Assembly: GCA_037501455.1 (NCBI GenBank)
Contig: CM074855.1
Coordinates: 52,025,001 to 52,089,000, forward strand
DNA from: Lantana camara
Lineage: Eukaryota; Streptophyta; Magnoliopsida; Lamiales; Verbenaceae
Direction: 5' to 3'
Length of the DNA stretch: 64,000 nucleotides
Shown here: positions 22,371-33,441 of the stretch, in pieces
How the letters are laid out: each line of letters starts with the position of its first letter
Numbering within the stretch: position 1 is the stretch's first letter
The notes under the pieces: model-generated
The model's input: the letters and a program-made list of their open reading frames with translations, nothing else
Told to the model about the DNA's origin: nothing
The model's database searches: none
Position numbers and translations under genes: made by a program

Positions 22371-22500
22371 TCCTTAAGTGGTATCAGTGCTCTAGGTTGC
22401 AAAATCGGAGCTCTAGCGTCGTGTCGAGTCTGTCTAGGTCGCTCGGCTTAGAACTATGTGCTTGTTTGCATTCTTACATCTTTGTATGAATTATTTAACT
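22371..22500 (+). mobile_element. Start of P internal region with primer-binding site
   Basis: TGGTATCAGTGCT at 22379-22391 is a slightly mutated initiator-Met primer site. A leader follows that matches C, D, E and B (GTCTAGGTCGCTCGGCTTAG near 22430-22450). Similarity ends near 22470-22500, where minus-strand LTR G begins; the exact junction is not clear by eye. No gag is present. Confidence 0.65.
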
Positions 22501-22990
22501 TTATTTATATTAATTGTATACATGACCATGTACGAAAAATATAAGTGTACGTGTGATATGTGATCATACAACGCATGATCAATTGTAATTAAATTAATAA
22601 AACAACTTAACACCTCATGCATTACAATTAGACACATAATTAGATATATGAAAGCATATAAACACATTAAGCACGTTAGGGAATCAAACAAGGCACGTAA
22701 ACAAGTACACGATAAGAAAACAATGAAAGTCAAAACACGAAACAAGGTCAACAGAGGACCATCCCGGCCAGGATAAGAAAAACACTGGAAAAGATCCCGA
22801 TCGGGACAGCAGTTTTGAAAACTGATTGTCCAAGCATCCCGGTCGGGACTCGTTTTACACATGAAATAATCCCGGTCGGGACAAAAGTCCAGACTAACAT
22901 CTGACATGCAATCCCGACCGGTACACAAAAAACACTAAAAGGAATCCTGGCCGGGACCCCTGACCAGATAGCAACACAAAAGGCCAATCC
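22500..22990 (-). mobile_element. LTR G (minus), part left of element F
   Basis: Minus-strand LTR fragment that continues at 37525-38125 on the other side of F; the join is proven by F's target duplication AATCC. It carries most of G's GC hairpin array. A 145-residue minus ORF across it has a repetitive P-x-R-D pattern that is just the palindromes translated. Confidence 0.7.
22760..22957 (-). repeat. GC hairpin array in LTR G (continues past F)
   Basis: Six units follow the pattern ATCCCG-NN-CGGGAC: about 22760, 22793, 22835, 22868, 22910 and 22942, spaced 30-45 bp. Two more follow right of F at 37525-37540 (AATCCCGAACGGGACT) and 37557-37571. Centres vary (GGCC, GATC, GGTC, GACC, GAAC) while the arms stay paired. 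F is inserted at the first bases of the 37525 unit. Confidence 0.82.
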
Positions 22991-24062
22991 TATAACAGCC
23001 CAAAACAGGGCCTGGATGAAAACAGTAAGTTAAGGCAGTGGTAAAGCGTTTATAGACCGTGATCCAACGTTTTGAATCATCATGCATTGCATTCTTACAT
23101 GAACTTTGTGCTCGTATATGATCTGACATGTTTTAAGGGGGAATTCTTGACCTTTGATACAGTTTACTATTCATAACCCGAGCCTACCTTGTTCATATTT
23201 CTACTCGATCCCTAGAGGTTCATCACACATGTTTCCCAATCGTTTGAACTTGTTTCCCGAGCTCAGAAAGTCTTTCTTGAGCCATAAGGGTATTTTTGGA
23301 ACTTACCGACCAAAGTTACTATTCATCAGAAAGTGAGCTTTTGATTCTGATACCTTTTCCTACCCAAGTTACAGTCGAATCGATCCTTCAGTCGAGACGT
23401 GTCTTTTGATATTATTCTTGCCTTGGAAATCTATTCTGGAACTTTGTTTTATTGAAAATGTTTTCGAAAACCCTAGTTCACTATTCCTTCTACGAACGGT
23501 TTTCATTCGGAAAATGTTTTCTCTTCGGATTTGCATTACTTGAGCTATTTCAAGATTTTTGAAATGTTTTACAACTCTTGATTCAAACCCTAGCTTGAAA
23601 TTTTGAAGCGTACGTTCGTATGTGAGGATTCACTATTCATTCTACGTTTTCAACTTTTTAATGGTAAAACTTTTTATAGTCGATTTTGGACTCAAAACGC
23701 TTCTCGATTTATTTCTTGAATTTTGGAAGCAATCCGGACTTGAAAATCATTCTAGAAAGTCGTTTTTCACTCATGTCGAGTTTCGAGCTCAAAACTTTTA
23801 TTCACTAAAACTAATGTATCTTTCGAACGGTAAATCCGATTTCGACGAATGAATATGCGTTTCGAAGCTAATTTTCTTGCCGTCGGAATGGTTAAACTTC
23901 CAGCCACTTATCCTTGAGTCTTGGGGGACGAAATTACAGAAATACCCCCAGCAGTCCCATTTTAGCTTCAACATGCCTAAAGCTTCCAAGAGAATCTATC
24001 CAAATTTTGCTCTCCTACCCTTCTCCACATTTTATTTCCAAGGTGAGGTGCTTCTCTTCAAC

Positions 24063-24070
24063 TATAAATA
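24063..24070 (+). promoter_or_regulatory. TATA box in 5' LTR of F
   Basis: TATAAATA followed by AGAGGCC, with a leader-like CTTGCTCAATGTTGTG downstream. The copy in the 3' LTR is at 34460-34467. It places the likely transcription start near 24095. Confidence 0.75.
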
Positions 24071-24885
24071 GAGGCCAAGAGGCATTTCATTCCTTGCTCA
24101 ATGTTGTGTTAACAACACCCTTTCTATCCCTCTCCTCCCTCTCTTGCTGTCGGCACTCCCGCCCCCCCTCTAGAGCTAGGTTTGTTTTATTTTATGCTTT
24201 AGTTTATGTTATGTTAGTTTATTTTATGTTTTTATGTTATGGTATGTTTATATTATGTTTAGGTTGGGTCTTAGGGTCTTCCCTAAGCCATATAGGATTT
24301 TATTTTATGCATTTATTATATAGTTTTCATGATATGTTTTGATAGTTGTTTATATGTTTTAATTGTTTAGTATATGCTTGAATATGTTATGAATTGCTCT
24401 AGTATTTGCTATGATCGTGTGATATGATTGTTATATTATGAGAATTGATGCATGATTATGGAATTTGAATTATGTTCATGCATGCTAGCTAATGGATTAG
24501 TGATTTACAATTAATTATGTCACAACTTGTTACATGTTGATATTGGAATTAAATTGTTACATGTTACATGCCCAAAGGTTCATGATATATGATATGATAT
24601 GATATGATATATGTTGTGACATGTTGTCACATTGTTTATATGATTCTTGAATTATGATTTGAGCTTATGTTATGATATGGATTAATGGATAAGTGCCTTG
24701 ATTATGTTATACACTTTAATAGTGTCACATGTTATAACCTAAGATAGAATAGTGTTTCATAACTTGATCTTATGCCTTAATTGGATCTCTTAACTATAGG
24801 TTATACCTTTAACCTAGATCACACTTGATTATATTAACATGAACTTGAAACTATAGGTTATAATCAAGATCATAATTTGATTAGG

Positions 24886-24950
24886 GTGTGTGTGTGTGTG
24901 TGTGTTCGTGCATGGTGTGTGTGTGTACCGTGTGTGTGTGGGTGTGTGTA
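24886..24950. repeat. (GT)n tract in 5' LTR of F
   Basis: Interrupted GT repeat. The 3' LTR copy (35279-35360) is longer and has an extra CTGTGTGCATGCC interruption, showing repeat-length change since insertion. Confidence 0.9.
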
Positions 24951-24985
24951 TAGTAAGGGTTTGACCCGACCCTTTGACCCGACAT

Positions 24986-25049
24986 ATGAATAGTAATCGT
25001 GAATAGTACTTTTAAATAGTACTTTTGAATAGTGCTTTTGAATAGTAAA
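24986..25049. repeat. GAATAGT short tandem repeats in LTR of F
   Basis: Five degenerate units of about 14 bp (GAATAGTACTTTT type) follow one another. The 3' LTR copy (about 35397-35447) has one unit fewer. Confidence 0.8.
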
Positions 25050-27135
25050 AATGAATTAAAACTTGTGCTTTCTTAATAGACATTTGCACCTAGGGTTTCC
25101 ATATCCAGGGTCTAAAATGTGTTTTCAAAATGTGTTTTCTTTCGTGGACTTGTTTCTTAACCTAAGGTTTGCGATAGGATTCATAACTTGACTAAAGCTT
25201 ACTCGGTTATAGTAAGATCATAGTCTAACGTTAAGAGTAACTCACTTTGATGTATTCCTTTGTGTGTTACCTCTCTTGAATACCTTAAATGGTATTACTC
25301 TCTTGTGTTACATATTCTTTACATGTTCCTTGTTCATTGTTTCATGCATTTCATATGCATCTTGGTTAGTAGTGGGTCTTAGTTCTTAAGCTCACTCTAG
25401 TGCACCACCTACAAGAGTTAAAGTTGAGCACTGGGATCCCCAGGGCACCGCATAATCTGTCTACCTGCCTTTTGTTACTATTAGGTGAGGTGAAGTTATA
25501 AATGTTTTCCAACTGGAACCATGATTATACTATCATATCATATGTTTTGAAATTCAAAGCTAAACCTTGTTTTGAACTATCCCTTTTATCGGGACATTCT
25601 CTTGAAAGGATCATTCATACTTTAATAGTATACCTTGATCAACAGCACATGTTTTCCAAAGTTCTGCATTCTTGTTCAAAGACAGTTACATGTTTTGCAT
25701 ATGTTTTCAAAGTACAGTTTACAGACAGAATCACATGTTTTCAGACAGAATCATATGTTTTACAGACAGCATCATATGTTATAGTTACAGTTTCACCTGT
25801 TATAGTTAGCATACTGGAGTGGTACTCTGGTCACTGCTATTCTTAAATGCAAGCATACAGTTTACAGTTTGGGCCCAGCGGTTATGTGTGGAGGTGATGC
25901 TCGGGAGGTGAGCGCCAACGACATCACCGATACCGGCCACCACACTTAGACTATTGACACCGACTTTTAACAGGAGGTTTGTTAAGTCAGGACAATTTGT
26001 CTGGGAACGGACAGCAAATCTGTTCCCATTACATGTTTACAGGTCGCCTAGGGCTAGCTACCCGAAGTGACAACCGGTGGAGGATGGTGTATGTTTGTAT
26101 GTGTTGGTAAGAGTTGTTGTTGACCTTAGTCCAATAGTCTACTGTGTGCGGAGTTGTTGTTGATCTTGGTCCAATGCTCTACTTTATGTGGGGTTATTGT
26201 TGATCTTGGTCCGATACTCTACTATACGTGGAATTATTGTTGATCCTGGTCTGATGCTTTACCGAATCATGTTTTTCTGGAGTAAGGATGGAGGAGCCTA
26301 GCTTGCGGGCAAAATTATGTTTCACAAAGGATGGTTCATATCTGGAAAAGTTCACTTTACCCTTATCCCGTTTTATGAAAGAACTATAAACCATCAACAG
26401 CATATGTGTGCGCGTGTGATAGCATTCATGAAAATGTTTTTAACGTGCATTCTTTTACAGCATCACATTCAAAGAGTTTTATCAACCGAACTTGTTTCGA
26501 GTTCTTCTTTAAAGCATTGCATTTAACAGTTTCGAACTTTACTTCAAGTTCTTTAATTCAGTACTTTCTTTAAAGTATTCCCTCACTTAGTCCTTTTGAC
26601 TAATACCTCTCCCGTTTTCTTGCCTCGTGGTTTCAGGTTTTGCAGCCGCAGTCTAGAGGTATCTTGAAGCTCTAGATTGTCATTTTTGTTTCTGTCAGGA
26701 CTTAGTATTACTTTCTTTTGTGTCCTGCATATGTTTTATGGCTGCATCACTTTATATTTCTGTATATGTTTCTGAATACTTGAGTATCTTCGTTATACTC
26801 TTTCCGCTACTTTGTTACCGATACATTAAACTCTGCTATATCGGTACTTATATGTGAATCTGTTATATGTTCTGATATGCCGAGTCTCTCTTACACGATC
26901 AATATGTTCTTGCTTGTTACATGCCATCATGCACATGTTTTGAAAAGTTTTAAAATACTCTGATTTTCCGCTGCATAGCCACATCGTTGTACATGTATAG
27001 TTCTGATAGATAGCCGTTCGCTGGAGTATCTCTTGAGTGATGGCTCACACCATTACTTGAGAGGTGCTTCAGTGCGGGGGTTGAGACGCCGTTCTCCTCT
27101 TGTTCTAGTACGGGTGGGGGCGTTACAGACTGAGG

Positions 27136-27149
27136 TGGTATAAGAGCAT
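27136..27149 (+). other. Primer-binding site of element F
   Basis: TGGTATAAGAGCAT, an initiator-Met-like site with a C-to-A change against TGGTATCAGAGC, eight bases after the LTR end at 27127. Confidence 0.75.
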
Positions 27150-27197
27150 CGGGTTAAATAAGAAGAGACTTAACCTAGATTGCTCTCATGTTGCATC

Positions 27198-27994
27198 ATG
27201 GATTGTTCACGCATTGCATCCAGGATCATTCTCATATTGCATCGAGACAGGATATTTGGGGATTGCATGGTTCTGTTATATGGATTTCATATCTGTGGTA
27301 TCTTCTGTATAGCTATGGCAGTTCAGCCACACCAGAATCCTAATCAGCAGATGGATGAGGCTTTCTTTGAGCAGTTTGAGACCCCGCGTACTGTAGCAGT
27401 TTCTCGCCGTGGAGGCACTCGTTTTTACACTTGGCGCAGGTCTACGAACAGTGGCAGGCCTAGGTATTCCCATCCTAACAGAGTTATGCACTATCTCGAG
27501 TCTGAGAGAGATGGTTACTTTCAGGAGTATCAGAGGACCCGTGAGGCCAGGTTGGAGTCTCTGCGCTATCAGGATCAGTCACTGCAGTACCAGATTGATA
27601 GGGACATCGCTCGTGAGCATGCTGCAGAGATGACTCATATTGCTGATCAGAGGGCTGCTCGTATTACTGAGCTGGAGGCAGATCTTATGCAGATGACTAT
27701 CGATCACGACACCTCTATGGAACGTCACCAGCACTACCGTGCCGCGTGAGAGCTCGCCTGTATGATACCTATCACTTATCCGATGAGCACGCAGTTGAGG
27801 AGGTCGAGGGTCAGGATGTCAGTCAGGCCTCTCAGGAGCCTGAGCCTATGCAGCATCAGTCTGATGGAGGCGATGGAGGGTCTGATGATGATGATGATGG
27901 CGGAGATGAGCCAGCAGGACACGGACAGGGTGAGGTCGTTGCTGTTTCTGATGACACCACCAGGGGTTCGTTGGATCACAGTTATCAGGGTTGA
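27198..27994 (+). pseudogene. Element F extra ORF upstream of gag, unknown function
   Basis: Between primer site and gag lies an ORF I do not recognise. The first ATG is at 27198; an ATG at 27315 opens the more protein-like part (MAVQPHQNPNQQMDEAFFEQ). After a basic, Arg-rich segment comes a Glu/Arg/Gln-rich stretch likely to form a coiled coil (about 27490-27740). The first frame ends at a TGA at 27747-27749; an overlapping frame continues in the same style to 27994, ending in a highly acidic tail (a run of Asp near 27884), so a single-base frameshift probably split one protein of about 225-265 residues. No zinc knuckle, protease or envelope features. Tat-lineage elements are known for an ORF before gag, but I know of none typical of Tekay. 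Confidence 0.5.
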
Positions 27995-28811
27995 TTACTG
28001 ATGGGAGATTTCTGTATATAGTACTGATGCATATATACTATCTATGGATGGATGACGTATAGCCAGGACAGTTCAGGACTGACTTTTGGATGAGGGGATG
28101 TATAGCTCTGGTAGATGATCCCCGACTTTTGGCACCACGGATGACGGTTCAGATGACTTGGTACCTACTAGGTTATTTTCAGCAGGGTTGGACGGATTGG
28201 TAAGGCCTGTAAGGGAGTCAACTCGATAGTATCGGGTCCTCCCCATTTTGAATTAATACTGTTAACATGTGGCCTGTAGTAAATTTTACTAAACCTTGCA
28301 CAGTTATAACACTTTCGGCTTTATGTTGGATATCTGTTTACTGCTTTCCATAACTTTCATTGCATGAGTCTTAGAGTTGTTTCAAGATACCATTAGGACC
28401 GTTGATAGGATCATGCCATTTCATTTATTGTTAGCATGCTATTATTCTTGATATGTGGAATACGCTTCTAGATATGTTGATCATGTTACAGTTCTTGTTG
28501 ATATGACTGTACACGTTCTGTTCCCGTTTTACATGTTGATCATGTTTTGGGATATATTATACATGTTTCTGATATGTTGATATGTTACCCGAGCTTCTAT
28601 TCTCGTTTATATGTTGTCTGACAATTGTTTCTGATTATATGATATGTTTGGAGATCTTGAATCTTTGCTGACATGTTGTTATGGGAATGTGTTGTTCTCA
28701 TACTTATGTGTGACTACGTGAGAATGTGAATACGTGGTTACGGATTCTGTGAATCATTATATGTCATGCATCGAATATATGTATCTGAATGCTTATGAAT
28801 TCAGTAACAAC

Positions 28812-29900
28812 ATGCCACCGAGAAGAGCACCCCGGAATCGTGTACCACCACTACCACCCCAAAGAGATGTCACGCCACCCCAAAGAGATGTCACGCCACC
28901 CCCGGAACGGGAAGGAACTCCGGAATTAAGGGATGTGCTACGACAATTTTTGTGGGCTTGTGCACCGAGAGATAACCCTCCTATTGAAAGGTCACTGGAA
29001 AAATTTCTGAGGATGAATCCGCCTAAGTTCTATGGAGAACCGAACTACCTAAAGGCTGAGAATTGGATTACTAGTCTTGTGAAGATTTTCGAGGCTATGG
29101 AGATCTACCCAGAGGATCGTGAACAAGTTCGATATGCTACTTTTCTTATAGAAGGAGCTGCATACAATTGGTGGAAGCACGTTCAGCACATGTGGATTGA
29201 GAATACGTTGAAGGAAGTTGGGATGAGTTTATCAGAGAGTTTCAGCAGAAGTATACGCCTCAAGTAACTCGTGATGCACGAGAGGCTGAGTTTATGAGTC
29301 TGGTTCAGGGAACTATGAATGTGATGGAGTATGAAGCTAGGTTTGTGAGGCTGATCAAGTATGCGCCTCATATTCTGACTGATGAGCGTCGCAAGACGAA
29401 GAGGTTTATCGATGGACTGAAGCATGAACTTCGGTTGGCACTTGCTTCTTTGGTTATTGAGACCTACAACCAGGCCGTTGATAGAGAGCTAAAGGTTGAA
29501 GCTGCACACAAGGAGATCACGATAACTACTGCACGACAAGGACCTTCTAACCTTAAGCCTTATCAAGGGAATAAGCGACCATCCGGATCTTTTCCCCAAG
29601 GAACAGGAAAGAGGCCAATGGTAACACCACAGCGTCAGCAGCAGAACGCTCCACCGAAACAGCAAGTACAGAAGCAGAAAGCGCCACAGCAGTGGCAGAG
29701 GGCGCCACAACAGCAGAGAGCACCTCAGCCAGGTCCAGAGGAAATTGTTTGCCGATATTGTCGCCGAACGGGACACACTGAGGAGAACTGTCGCAAGAAA
29801 GCTGGACAGTGTTTCGCGTGTGGTTCCCCTGAGCACCAGATGGATAGTTTCCCGCACAAGATCAGGAGATTTGGGGTCCAGGATAAAGGAAAAGGAGTGG
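28812..29900 (+). pseudogene. Element F gag (capsid and zinc knuckle), frameshifted
   Basis: Start chosen at the ATG at 28812 (MPPRRAPRNR); upstream codons in frame look like leader. A 21-bp tandem duplication near 28857-28898 repeats RDVTPPQ. The retrotransposon gag core runs from about 28990 (KFYGEPNYLKAENWI) through AYNWWKH. Near 29200-29215 the frame shifts; the second frame continues the capsid C-terminal part (YEARFVRLIKYAPH), a Gln/Pro/Lys-rich linker and zinc knuckles at about 29750-29860. Knuckle 1 (CRYCRRTGHTEENC) is intact; knuckle 2 has lost its last Cys (Phe in its place). Gag packages RNA and forms the particle. Confidence 0.88.
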
Positions 29901-29959
29901 TGGGTACGACGAACAAACCGGTGGTCAAAGGCAGAGCTTATACTTTGGATGGTAAGGAG

Positions 29960-30442
29960 GAGGTTGATCCTTCGTCTGTGGTGGAAGGTATTGTGCACAT
30001 TCTTAACACACCAGTTAAGGTCTTGTATGACCCTGGTGCCATGCATTCATTTGTTGCTTCTAAATTATGTGCGCATTTACAGTTTCCGCTTGAATACTTG
30101 CCATGTAAATTTGTAGTGAGTTCTCCTTTGGGAACTTGCCTTGTTACGGATCAAGTATATTAACGCTGCCCTATATGTATTGGTACCCGTTGTTACCCGA
30201 CGGATCTGATTGAGTTGCCAATGACGAGATACGAGGTTATACTTGGTATGGATTGGTTGTCTAAGTACCGAGGTAAGTTGGATTGTTACAAGAAAGAGAT
30301 CATCTTAGAAGAAGATGAAAGTGGGACATCAGAAGGGAAAGTTGAGAAGTTATCAGTGATTTCTTCGATGGAAGCTAAGAAGTTGATTCAGAAAGGAGCT
30401 ATTGGATTTGTTGCTTATCTTTTAAATAGACCGAAAGATTAA
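29960..30442 (+). pseudogene. Element F protease domain with stop codons
   Basis: Same frame as the gag knuckle. The aspartic protease active site is YDPGAMHSF with Asp at 30029-30031, and ILGMDWL, the conserved flap-side motif, is at about 30239. A TAA at 30161-30163 interrupts the domain and another at 30440-30442 separates it from RT, where element C has CAG, so the second is a likely C-to-T nonsense change. Confidence 0.85.
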
Positions 30443-31333
30443 CTTAAGATCGAAGAAGTCGAAGTGGTGAACGAGTTCCCAGATGTGTTTCCTGAGCATT
30501 TGGATTCGTTACCCCCTGACCGAGAGTTGGAGTTTACAATACGGACGATATCAGGAGCTGAGCCGTACTCCAAGACACCTTACAAGATGGCACCAGCTGA
30601 ATTGGAAGAATTAAGGAAGCAATTGGACGAGTTGATTGAGTCAGGATATGTTCGACCGAGCACCTCGCCGTGGGGAGCGCCTGTGCTTTTCGTTAAGAAG
30701 AAGGATGGAACATTGCATTTATGCATTGACTATCGGGAGCTGAACAGGATGACAATCAAGAATAAATATCCTCTCCCTCATATTGAAGAGTTGTTCGATA
30801 TACTTCAAGGATCAAAGGTTTACTCCAAGTTAGATCTTAGACAAGGGTATTATCAATTGAAGATCAGGGAAGCAGATATTCCGAAGACTGCTTTCAACAG
30901 CCGATACGGACATTATGAGTTTGTGGTAATGCCGTTTGGTTTGACGAACGCACCAGCTGCATTCATGGATATGATGCACCGTATATTCAAGCCGTTTCTC
31001 GACAAGTTTGTAGTGATCTTCATGGACGATATTTTGGTATTTTCAAAGACACCGGAGGAACATGCTGAACATCTTCGAATCGTGTTACGCACTTTGCTGG
31101 ATCACAAGCTATATGCAAAGTTCAGTAAATGTGAGTTCTGGCTTGAGAGAGTTACGTTTCTCGGACACATCATATCAGGATCTGGAATCGAAGTAGATCC
31201 CTCGAAGATCGAGACGATTATGGATTGGAAATCACCGAAGAATCCTTCAGAAGTGAGGAGTTTTCTGGGATTAGCTGGTTACTACCGGAGGTTTGTCTAA
31301 GATTTCTCGAAGATAGCTAAACCTCTCACTAAG
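30443..31333 (+). pseudogene. Element F reverse transcriptase domain
   Basis: Complete RT palm and fingers: [14 protein letters not shown], the [19 protein letters not shown] box, [28 protein letters not shown] and the catalytic FMDDILVFS (Asp codons 31025 and 31028), then [15 protein letters not shown] at 31298-31300 follows, where C has CAG. Otherwise the frame is open. RT copies the element's RNA into DNA in the particle. Confidence 0.92.
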
Positions 31334-32143
31334 TTGACAAAGAAAGAAGGAAAGTTTGAATGGACGGAGAAGTGTGAGCAAAGTTTTCAAAGATTGAAAG
31401 AGATGCTAACAACTGCACCCGTGTTAGCATTACCAGAAGGAAAAGAAGGTTATACTGTCTACACCGATGCTTCGAAAGAAGGACTAGGAGGAGTTTTGAT
31501 GCAGAATGGAAATGTGATTGCGTATGCATCAAGGAAACTCAAAACGCATGAAGTTAACTACCCGACTCATGATTTGGAGTTAGCCGCGATAATTTTTGCT
31601 CTTGGAAAGTGGAGACATTACCTGTATGGAGTTACGTTTGAGATCTTTACTGATCATAAGAGCCTGCGATATCTATTCACTCAGAAGGAGTTGAATATGC
31701 GACAGAGGAGATGGATGGAATTGCTGGAGGACTACGATTGCATTATTCAATACCATCCAGGAAAGGCGAATGTTGTAGCCGGTGCACTAAGCAGGAAAGT
31801 TCATTTGGCACAGATTTCAGCCAACCCCGAGATTGTTCGAAGAGAAAGAATGGAGGTGATAACTAAAGCTCGAGTCGCGAACGTTGTGATGATATCACCA
31901 TTGAAAGAACAAGTGTTGGAAGCTCAGAAGAACGACGAGTGGATTAAGAAATGTCTCGAATCTAAGGAGAAGGATGATGAGACTAAGTTCAGCGTTGATC
32001 AACATGGAATATTGAGGTACAAAGGTCGAGTATGCGTACCAACTGTTTTGAGGAAAGAGATTCTCGACGAAACGCATAAGACTAAGTACACGATACATCC
32101 CGGAGGCACTAAGATGTATCAAGATGTTAAGACGTATTTCTAG
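31334..32143 (+). pseudogene. Element F RNase H and integrase zinc-finger start
   Basis: RNase H begins near 31430 ([16 protein letters not shown], Asp at 31466), followed by [29 protein letters not shown] and PGKANVV. A linker leads to the HH half of the integrase finger ([12 protein letters not shown]). The ORF stops at TAG 32141-32143, the first of the two Trp codons before NGMKRD, inside the HHCC finger. RNase H removes the RNA strand during reverse transcription. Confidence 0.9.
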
Positions 32144-33441
32144 TGGAACGGAATGAAGAGAGACATAGCCAACTATGTCAAGAAGTGCTTAACTTATCAG
32201 AAAGTTAAAGCTGAGCACCAGAAGCCGAGTGGGAAGTTGCAACCATTACCGATTCCGACTTGGAAGTGGGAGCAAATCACGATGGATTTTGTCACTGGAT
32301 TACCCAAAGTCAGAGGAGGACAAGATAGTATCTGGGTGATCATTGATCGATTTACAAAGTCAGCGCACTTTTTGCCAGTAAAGATACAGATAAGGTCAAC
32401 ACGTTGGCAAAGCTGTACCAACAAGAGATTGTCAGATTACATGGAGTCCCGAACAGTATAGTCTCGGATAGAGATCCGAAATTCACGTCGCAATTATGGA
32501 AAGAAATTCAGACTTTAATGGGAACAAAGTTGAACTTCAGTACTGCAGCGCATCCTCAGACGGATGGACAATCAGAAAGGATGATCAAATACTTGGAAGA
32601 TATGCTAAGAGCTTGCGCTTTGGACTTCCGGGAAAGTTGGAAAGAGTGTTTACCTCTTTTGGAGTTTGCATACAATAATAGTTATCAAGCATCTATTAAA
32701 GCTGCTCCATATGAAGCCTTGTATGGAAGGAAATGTAGATCCCCGTTATACTGGGATTTGGATGAAGCGAGATGTACTGAGGAAGGACCGATCAGAGTGA
32801 ATTCAGCTAAATGGATAAGAGAAGCGACGGAGAAGATTCAGATCATTCGCCAGAGAATGAAAGCTGCCCAAGACAGGCAGAAGAGTTATGCTGATCGACG
32901 AAGAAGGGATTTGGAATTCGCAGTGGGCGAAAAGGTATTTCTGAAGGCATCGCCAAAGAAAGGGTTTTCCCGAATTGGGAAAGGTGGAAAGTTAAACCTG
33001 AGATATGTTGGACCGTATGAGATACTAGAGAGAGTCGGATCGACTGCTTATAGATTGGATTTGCCTGTAGGTTTAACAGGAATCCACAACGTATTTCATG
33101 TATCTCAGCTTCGCAAGTGTTTCTCGGATGAGACAGAGGTTGTGCCGGTAGAGGAGATACCGTTGGAACCGGATCTGACTTATATTTTGAAGCCCGCTAA
33201 GATTCTAGACAGGAAGTTTCAAGAGATGAGGAATAGGAAAATTCCTTTAGTTAAAGTCCTTTGGAAGGGACATGGGACAGAAGAGGCAACCTGGGAGACA
33301 GAAGAGAAAATGCAGAAGCATCACCCTGAGTTGTTTGCAGTTACAGCCGAAGAATCTGAGGACAGATTCTCTTTAAGGAGGGGTGATTGTAACAGCCCAA
33401 AACAGGGCCTGGATGAAAACAGTAAGTTAAGGCAGTGGTAA
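32144..33441 (+). pseudogene. Element F integrase core and chromodomain
   Basis: The CC half of the finger is damaged (CLTY for CLTC). Core Asp codons are at 32285 (MDFVTGLP) and 32467 (SDRDPKF), with the Glu at 32662 (LLEFAYNN), so the DDE triad survives. One base is missing near 32382, shifting frame between the first and second Asp. The C-terminal part has the GPYEILERVG and GIHNVFHVSQLRK motifs and a chromodomain (about 33190-33345, LVKVLW...EEATWETE), which in chromoviruses guides insertion to heterochromatin. The frame runs through the PPT hairpin into the LTR and stops at 33439-33441. Confidence 0.9.
33351..33387 (+). other. PPT-proximal hairpin and polypurine tract of F
   Basis: Arms AGAATCT (33351-33357) and AGATTCT (33364-33370) enclose loop GAGGAC, a perfect 7-bp stem. 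The tract TAAGGAGGGGTGA (33373-33385) follows, then the LTR start at 33388. The loop equals that in A, D and E while the arms differ. Confidence 0.72.

Larger units (their letters stand above)
24180..26636 (+). other. Putative intron inside LTR of F
   Basis: Acceptor CGTGGTTTCAG|GTTTTG ends at 26636; branch GACTAAT (A at 26603) is 33 nt upstream and is the 3' arm of a perfect 6-bp stem. The donor is the uncertain part: GAGCTAG|GTTTGT at 24179/24180, about 117 nt after the TATA box, is the best candidate, and the CAAG|GTGAGG at 24042 lies before the TATA box. The copy in the 3' LTR keeps the same signals. Confidence 0.45.
22991..27127 (+). mobile_element. 5' LTR of element F
   Basis: Contains a canonical TATAAATA at 24063-24070, about 1.07 kb from the start, so U3 is long and most of the LTR is transcribed. 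It includes a (GT)n tract (24886-24950), a run of GAATAGT repeats, a GGGCCC module (25868-26060), a branch-site stem-loop TTAGTC...GACTAA (26587-26603), the acceptor at 26636 and the end box GTGCGGGGGTTGAGACG. Unlike the other LTRs it has no GC hairpin array that I can see. H and the 3' half of N are its relatives. Confidence 0.92.

Noticed and set aside
22491..22928. 145-residue minus-strand ORF with a repeated P-x-R-D pattern
   Set aside because: The pattern is the GC hairpin units of LTR G read through in one frame; it crosses an LTR fragment and has no start context or homologous frame elsewhere.
22760..22957. CRISPR-like array of short palindromic repeats with spacers
   Set aside because: This is plant retroelement DNA; units are about 15 bp, vary in the centre, spacers are irregular (25-35 bp) and no cas genes exist.
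24043..24048. GTGAGG after CAAG in LTR of F as the LTR intron donor
   Set aside because: It lies before the TATA box at 24063, so it would not be in the transcript; a later GTTTGT site was preferred with low confidence.
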